Source of the DNA: Thiobacillus sp.
GTDB lineage: Bacteria > Pseudomonadota > Gammaproteobacteria > Burkholderiales > Thiobacillaceae
Assembly: GCA_020217265.1 (NCBI GenBank)
Contig: JAIWOS010000096.1
Span: 1 to 18,033 of the forward strand
Direction: 5' to 3'
DNA: 18,033 nt
The position numbers were made by a program, and so were the translations under genes. Below, piece after piece: positions 16,281 through 18,033 of the stretch. Within the stretch, counting starts at the first letter, position 1. Each line of letters starts with the position of its first letter. The notes below the pieces were generated by a model, which saw only the letters and a list, made by a program, of their open reading frames with translations, had not been told where the DNA came from and ran no database searches.

Positions 16281-17516
16281 ATGTCCCTGCGCACCCTCTA
16301 CGTCGATCTCAATTCCTTCTTCGCCTCGGTCGAGCAGCAACTCCGGCCTGAACTGCGCGGCCGCCCCGTCGGCGTGCTGCCGGTGCTGGCCGACACCACC
16401 TGCTGCATCGCCGCCAGCATTGCCGCCAAGCGCTACGGCGTCAAAACCGGCACCCCCGTCTGGCAGGCCCGCAAGCTGTGCCGCGACATCGTCTTCGTGC
16501 AGGCGCGCCCCGCCACCTACGTCGAGATCCACCACCGCATCGTCGCCGCCGTCGAATCGTGCACCCCCGTGGGCGAAGTGCTGTCCATCGACGAAATGGC
16601 CTGCGGCCTCATGGGGCGCGAACGCGAGGAAGCCCAGGCCATCGCGCTTGGCCGGCGCATCAAGCGGGCCATTTACGAGCAGGTCGGCGAAGTCCTGCAC
16701 AGCTCGGTCGGCATTGGCCCCAACCGCTTCCTTGCCAAAACCGCCTCCAACATGCAGAAGCCCGACGGCCTCGTCGTCATTCGCCGCGAAGACCTGCCGC
16801 ATTGCCTGTACGGTCTGAAACTGTCCGACCTCAACGGCATCGGCCGCGCCATGGAAGCCCGGCTCAACCGTATGGGCATCCACACCGTCGAACAACTCTG
16901 CTCCGCCAGCCGCCACACCCTGCGCCGCGCGTGGAACGGCATCGAAGGCGAACGCTTTCATGCCAGACTGCATGGCGAAACCGTCGCGTCTATCCCGACC
17001 CAACGCTCCAGCCTCGGCCATTCGCACGTGCTGCCGCCCGACATGCGCGGTCCCGACGGCGCGCTCGCCGTCCTCTTCCGCCTGCTGCACAAGGCCGCCA
17101 TGCGGCTGCGCCACTACGGCTACTGCGCCGGCGCGCTCACCCTGCACCTGCGCTACCTGGACAATCCGCAGGGCCGCCGCTACTGGGTCGACCAGGCCCG
17201 CTTCACGCCACACGCCGACACGCTCAGGTTCAACCCCGTGCTCGCCCGGCTGTGGCACCGCCGCCCGCCCGACCCCGCGCCCATCCTCAAGGTCGGCGTC
17301 GTCTTCACCGAACTCGTCGAAGCTCACCAGGCCACCCGCGACCTCTTCGACCCCGGCGACCGCCACGCCGGACTCAACCGCACGCTCGACCGCATCAACC
17401 AGCGTTACGGTCCCAATACGCTCTACTTCGGCGGCGCGCACCAGGGCCGCGGCGCCGCCCCCATGCGCATCGCCTTCAGCCATGTGCCCGAATTGCAGGT
17501 AGAAAGTGACGGCTGA
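16281..17516 (+). CDS. Y-family translesion DNA polymerase (DinB/UmuC-like)
   Basis: The 411-residue protein is a complete Y-family polymerase that copies damaged DNA with low fidelity. Catalytic carboxylates are D9 in LYVDLNSFFASVE and D104-E105 in LSIDEM. F13 is the likely steric gate against ribonucleotides. HSSVGIGPNRFLAKTASNMQKP is the palm region, LSDLNGIGRAMEARLNRMGI the helix-hairpin-helix of the thumb, and the rest the little-finger domain. It is closer to the stand-alone ImpB/MucB/SamB-type polymerases than to classical DinB. No UmuD partner, imuA or dnaE2 is adjacent. A clear beta-clamp motif is not seen at the C-terminus. Control is probably by LexA. Confidence 0.93.
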   Translation: MSLRTLYVDLNSFFASVEQQLRPELRGRPVGVLPVLADTTCCIAASIAAKRYGVKTGTPVWQARKLCRDIVFVQARPATYVEIHHRIVAAVESCTPVGEVLSIDEMACGLMGREREEAQAIALGRRIKRAIYEQVGEVLHSSVGIGPNRFLAKTASNMQKPDGLVVIRREDLPHCLYGLKLSDLNGIGRAMEARLNRMGIHTVEQLCSASRHTLRRAWNGIEGERFHARLHGETVASIPTQRSSLGHSHVLPPDMRGPDGALAVLFRLLHKAAMRLRHYGYCAGALTLHLRYLDNPQGRRYWVDQARFTPHADTLRFNPVLARLWHRRPPDPAPILKVGVVFTELVEAHQATRDLFDPGDRHAGLNRTLDRINQRYGPNTLYFGGAHQGRGAAPMRIAFSHVPELQVESDG

Positions 17517-17519
17517 GGG

Positions 17520-17548
17520 TTGACCAGCACGCGCGCCCTCACTAGAAT
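17520..17548 (+). promoter_or_regulatory. Sigma-70 promoter of tRNA-Asn
   Basis: TTGACC (17520-17525) and TAGAAT (17543-17548) are separated by exactly 17 bp, and the tRNA starts 12 bases later. The GC-rich GCGCGC after the -10 is the discriminator type linked to stringent control of stable RNA genes. Confidence 0.75.
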
Positions 17549-17560
17549 GCGCGCTTCTTT

Positions 17561-17636
17561 TCCCCGATAGCTCAGTCGGTAGAGCGACGGACTGTTAATC
17601 CGCAGGTCCCTGGTTCGAGCCCAGGTCGGGGAGCCA
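17561..17636 (+). tRNA. tRNA-Asn (anticodon GTT)
   Basis: The 76-base gene folds as a cloverleaf. The acceptor stem is TCCCCGA with TCGGGGA, followed by discriminator G and encoded CCA. The D-loop carries AGCTCAGTCGGTAGAGC. The anticodon loop CTGTTAA has GTT at 17594-17596, and the T-arm carries GGTTCGAGCC. All parts look functional; the outermost anticodon-stem pair appears to be an A-C mismatch. Confidence 0.97.
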
Positions 17637-17644
17637 AATAAATC

Positions 17645-17680
17645 AACGGCTTACGTGTAAAAACGTGAGCCGTTTTCATT
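17645..17680. terminator. Rho-independent terminator, probably bidirectional
   Basis: AACGGCTTACGT (17645-17656) pairs with ACGTGAGCCGTT (17663-17674) through 12 pairs, one of them G-U, around a 6-base loop. TTTTCATTT follows on the plus strand, ending the tRNA-Asn transcript. On the minus strand the stem is followed by GATTTATTT, so it can also stop transcripts coming from the methyltransferase-like gene. Confidence 0.85.
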
Positions 17681-17762
17681 TGCGCAGGGTTGCCTGACTT
17701 GGCGCTTGATCAGGAACGAAGTTGCGGCAGGCGAAGCGGGCCTGGATGGCGGGCATCAGCAT
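17676..17762 (-). pseudogene. Nitroreductase-like gene, N-terminal 28-codon stub
   Basis: On the minus strand an ideal GGAGGAA site lies five bases before ATG at 17762. The short frame reads AIQARFACRNFVPD and then QAPSQATLRK before a TGA. That matches the usual N-terminus of FMN-dependent nitroreductases, where AI-x-x-R-x-S/A-x-R-x-F supplies FMN-phosphate arginines and a helix with LR follows. Those proteins are about 200 residues, so nearly the whole gene is gone. The stop sits directly at the tRNA-Asn terminator. A real 28-residue peptide cannot be ruled out. It starts 31 bp after the upstream methyltransferase-like gene ends. Confidence 0.5.
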
Positions 17763-17793
17763 GCGGCTTCCTCCAGAGGAACACGTTTGCAGC

Positions 17794-18033
17794 TTAGACC
17801 AGCAGCCCCTGCCGCACATGCAGCCAGAGCTGCTGGCGGGTGAGTTCGGCGACCTGTTCCAGCGGCAGTACAAGGCCGTTGTCGGCGAGCTGTGCCTGCA
17901 TCCAGCTGGCGAGTTCGTCGATGCTGCGGCTGCCGTCGAGCGCGCCCAGCAGCAGGCGGCCGGCGAAGTCGAGATCGACGGCCACGTGGCGCGCGCCGCG
18001 GACGACCCAGCCGGCGGTGCGGGCCTGCGCGCG
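17794..18033 (-). CDS. C-terminal 79 residues of an unidentified protein, possibly a methyltransferase regulatory domain
   Basis: The frame enters from the right edge and stops at TAA 17794. The visible part includes RHVAVDLDFAGRLLLGALDG, SRSIDELASWMQ and LWLHVRQGLLV. The pattern of RH-x-x-V-x-LD followed by an LL-x-x-LDG-x-R segment resembles the C-terminal regulatory region of some SAM-dependent methyltransferases. The catalytic part is outside the window, so this is tentative. An ATG or GTG inside the visible stretch would make a 63-residue product, but the frame continues past it to the edge. Confidence 0.55.
   Translation of the reverse strand, partial: RAQARTAGWVVRGARHVAVDLDFAGRLLLGALDGSRSIDELASWMQAQLADNGLVLPLEQVAELTRQQLWLHVRQGLLV

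Noticed and set aside
14949..17483. Two minus-strand frames of about 400 codons opposite the YihY and polymerase genes
   Set aside because: Both are antisense to genes with strong family motifs; their translations are repetitive and rich in G, A, Q, E and H.

Overview
The window is about 18 kb of GC-rich, gene-dense chromosome from a proteobacterium, most likely a betaproteobacterium of the Thiobacillus/Nitrosomonadales or Rhodocyclales kind. That guess rests on remembered protein styles (UvrB, the aminotransferase, the YihY-cNMP fusion, the stand-alone Y-family polymerase) and not on a search. Most genes are ordinary housekeeping or stress genes. The accessory flavour comes from three broken genes (HicA-like, HsdR, nitroreductase) and one unusual fusion.

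Layout, left to right. The 3' part of a 2-oxoacid dehydrogenase E2 gene (sucB/odhB-like) converges on a TMEM175-type channel gene. Next is a 963-residue protein with an integrase-type arm DNA-binding domain joined to PAS-GAF-PAS-GGDEF-EAL. A HicA-like gene with a probable one-base frameshift follows. On the minus strand, a DksA/TraR-type zinc-finger gene overlaps an APH-like/P-loop kinase fusion. Then comes an AT-rich gene-free stretch (6792-7239) ending in a short direct repeat, and beside it an HsdR remnant keeping only the C-terminal third. An apparent minus-strand operon encodes an ECF sigma factor, a Tat-exported ferritin-like protein and a class I cytochrome c; nested palindromes lie just upstream of it. 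A second minus-strand group is uvrB, a hypothetical gene and a low-molecular-weight tyrosine phosphatase. On the plus strand follow an aspartate-type aminotransferase, a YihY/BrkB membrane protein with a cyclic-nucleotide-binding domain, a Y-family polymerase with a LexA-type box inside a 19-bp-arm inverted repeat touching its start codon, and tRNA-Asn with promoter and terminator. The right edge holds a 28-codon stub of a nitroreductase-like gene and the 3' end of a possible methyltransferase gene.

How the genes may work together. DNA repair is represented by uvrB and the probably SOS-controlled polymerase. The sigma-ferritin-cytochrome set looks like an envelope iron or redox stress unit, with no anti-sigma gene visible next to it. 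The GGDEF-EAL fusion would make or break c-di-GMP and may do so at DNA. I see no complete mobile element, CRISPR array, rRNA or intact defence system. The candidates most worth testing are the integrase-arm/c-di-GMP fusion, the palindrome at the polymerase start, and the sigma-ferritin-cytochrome operon.
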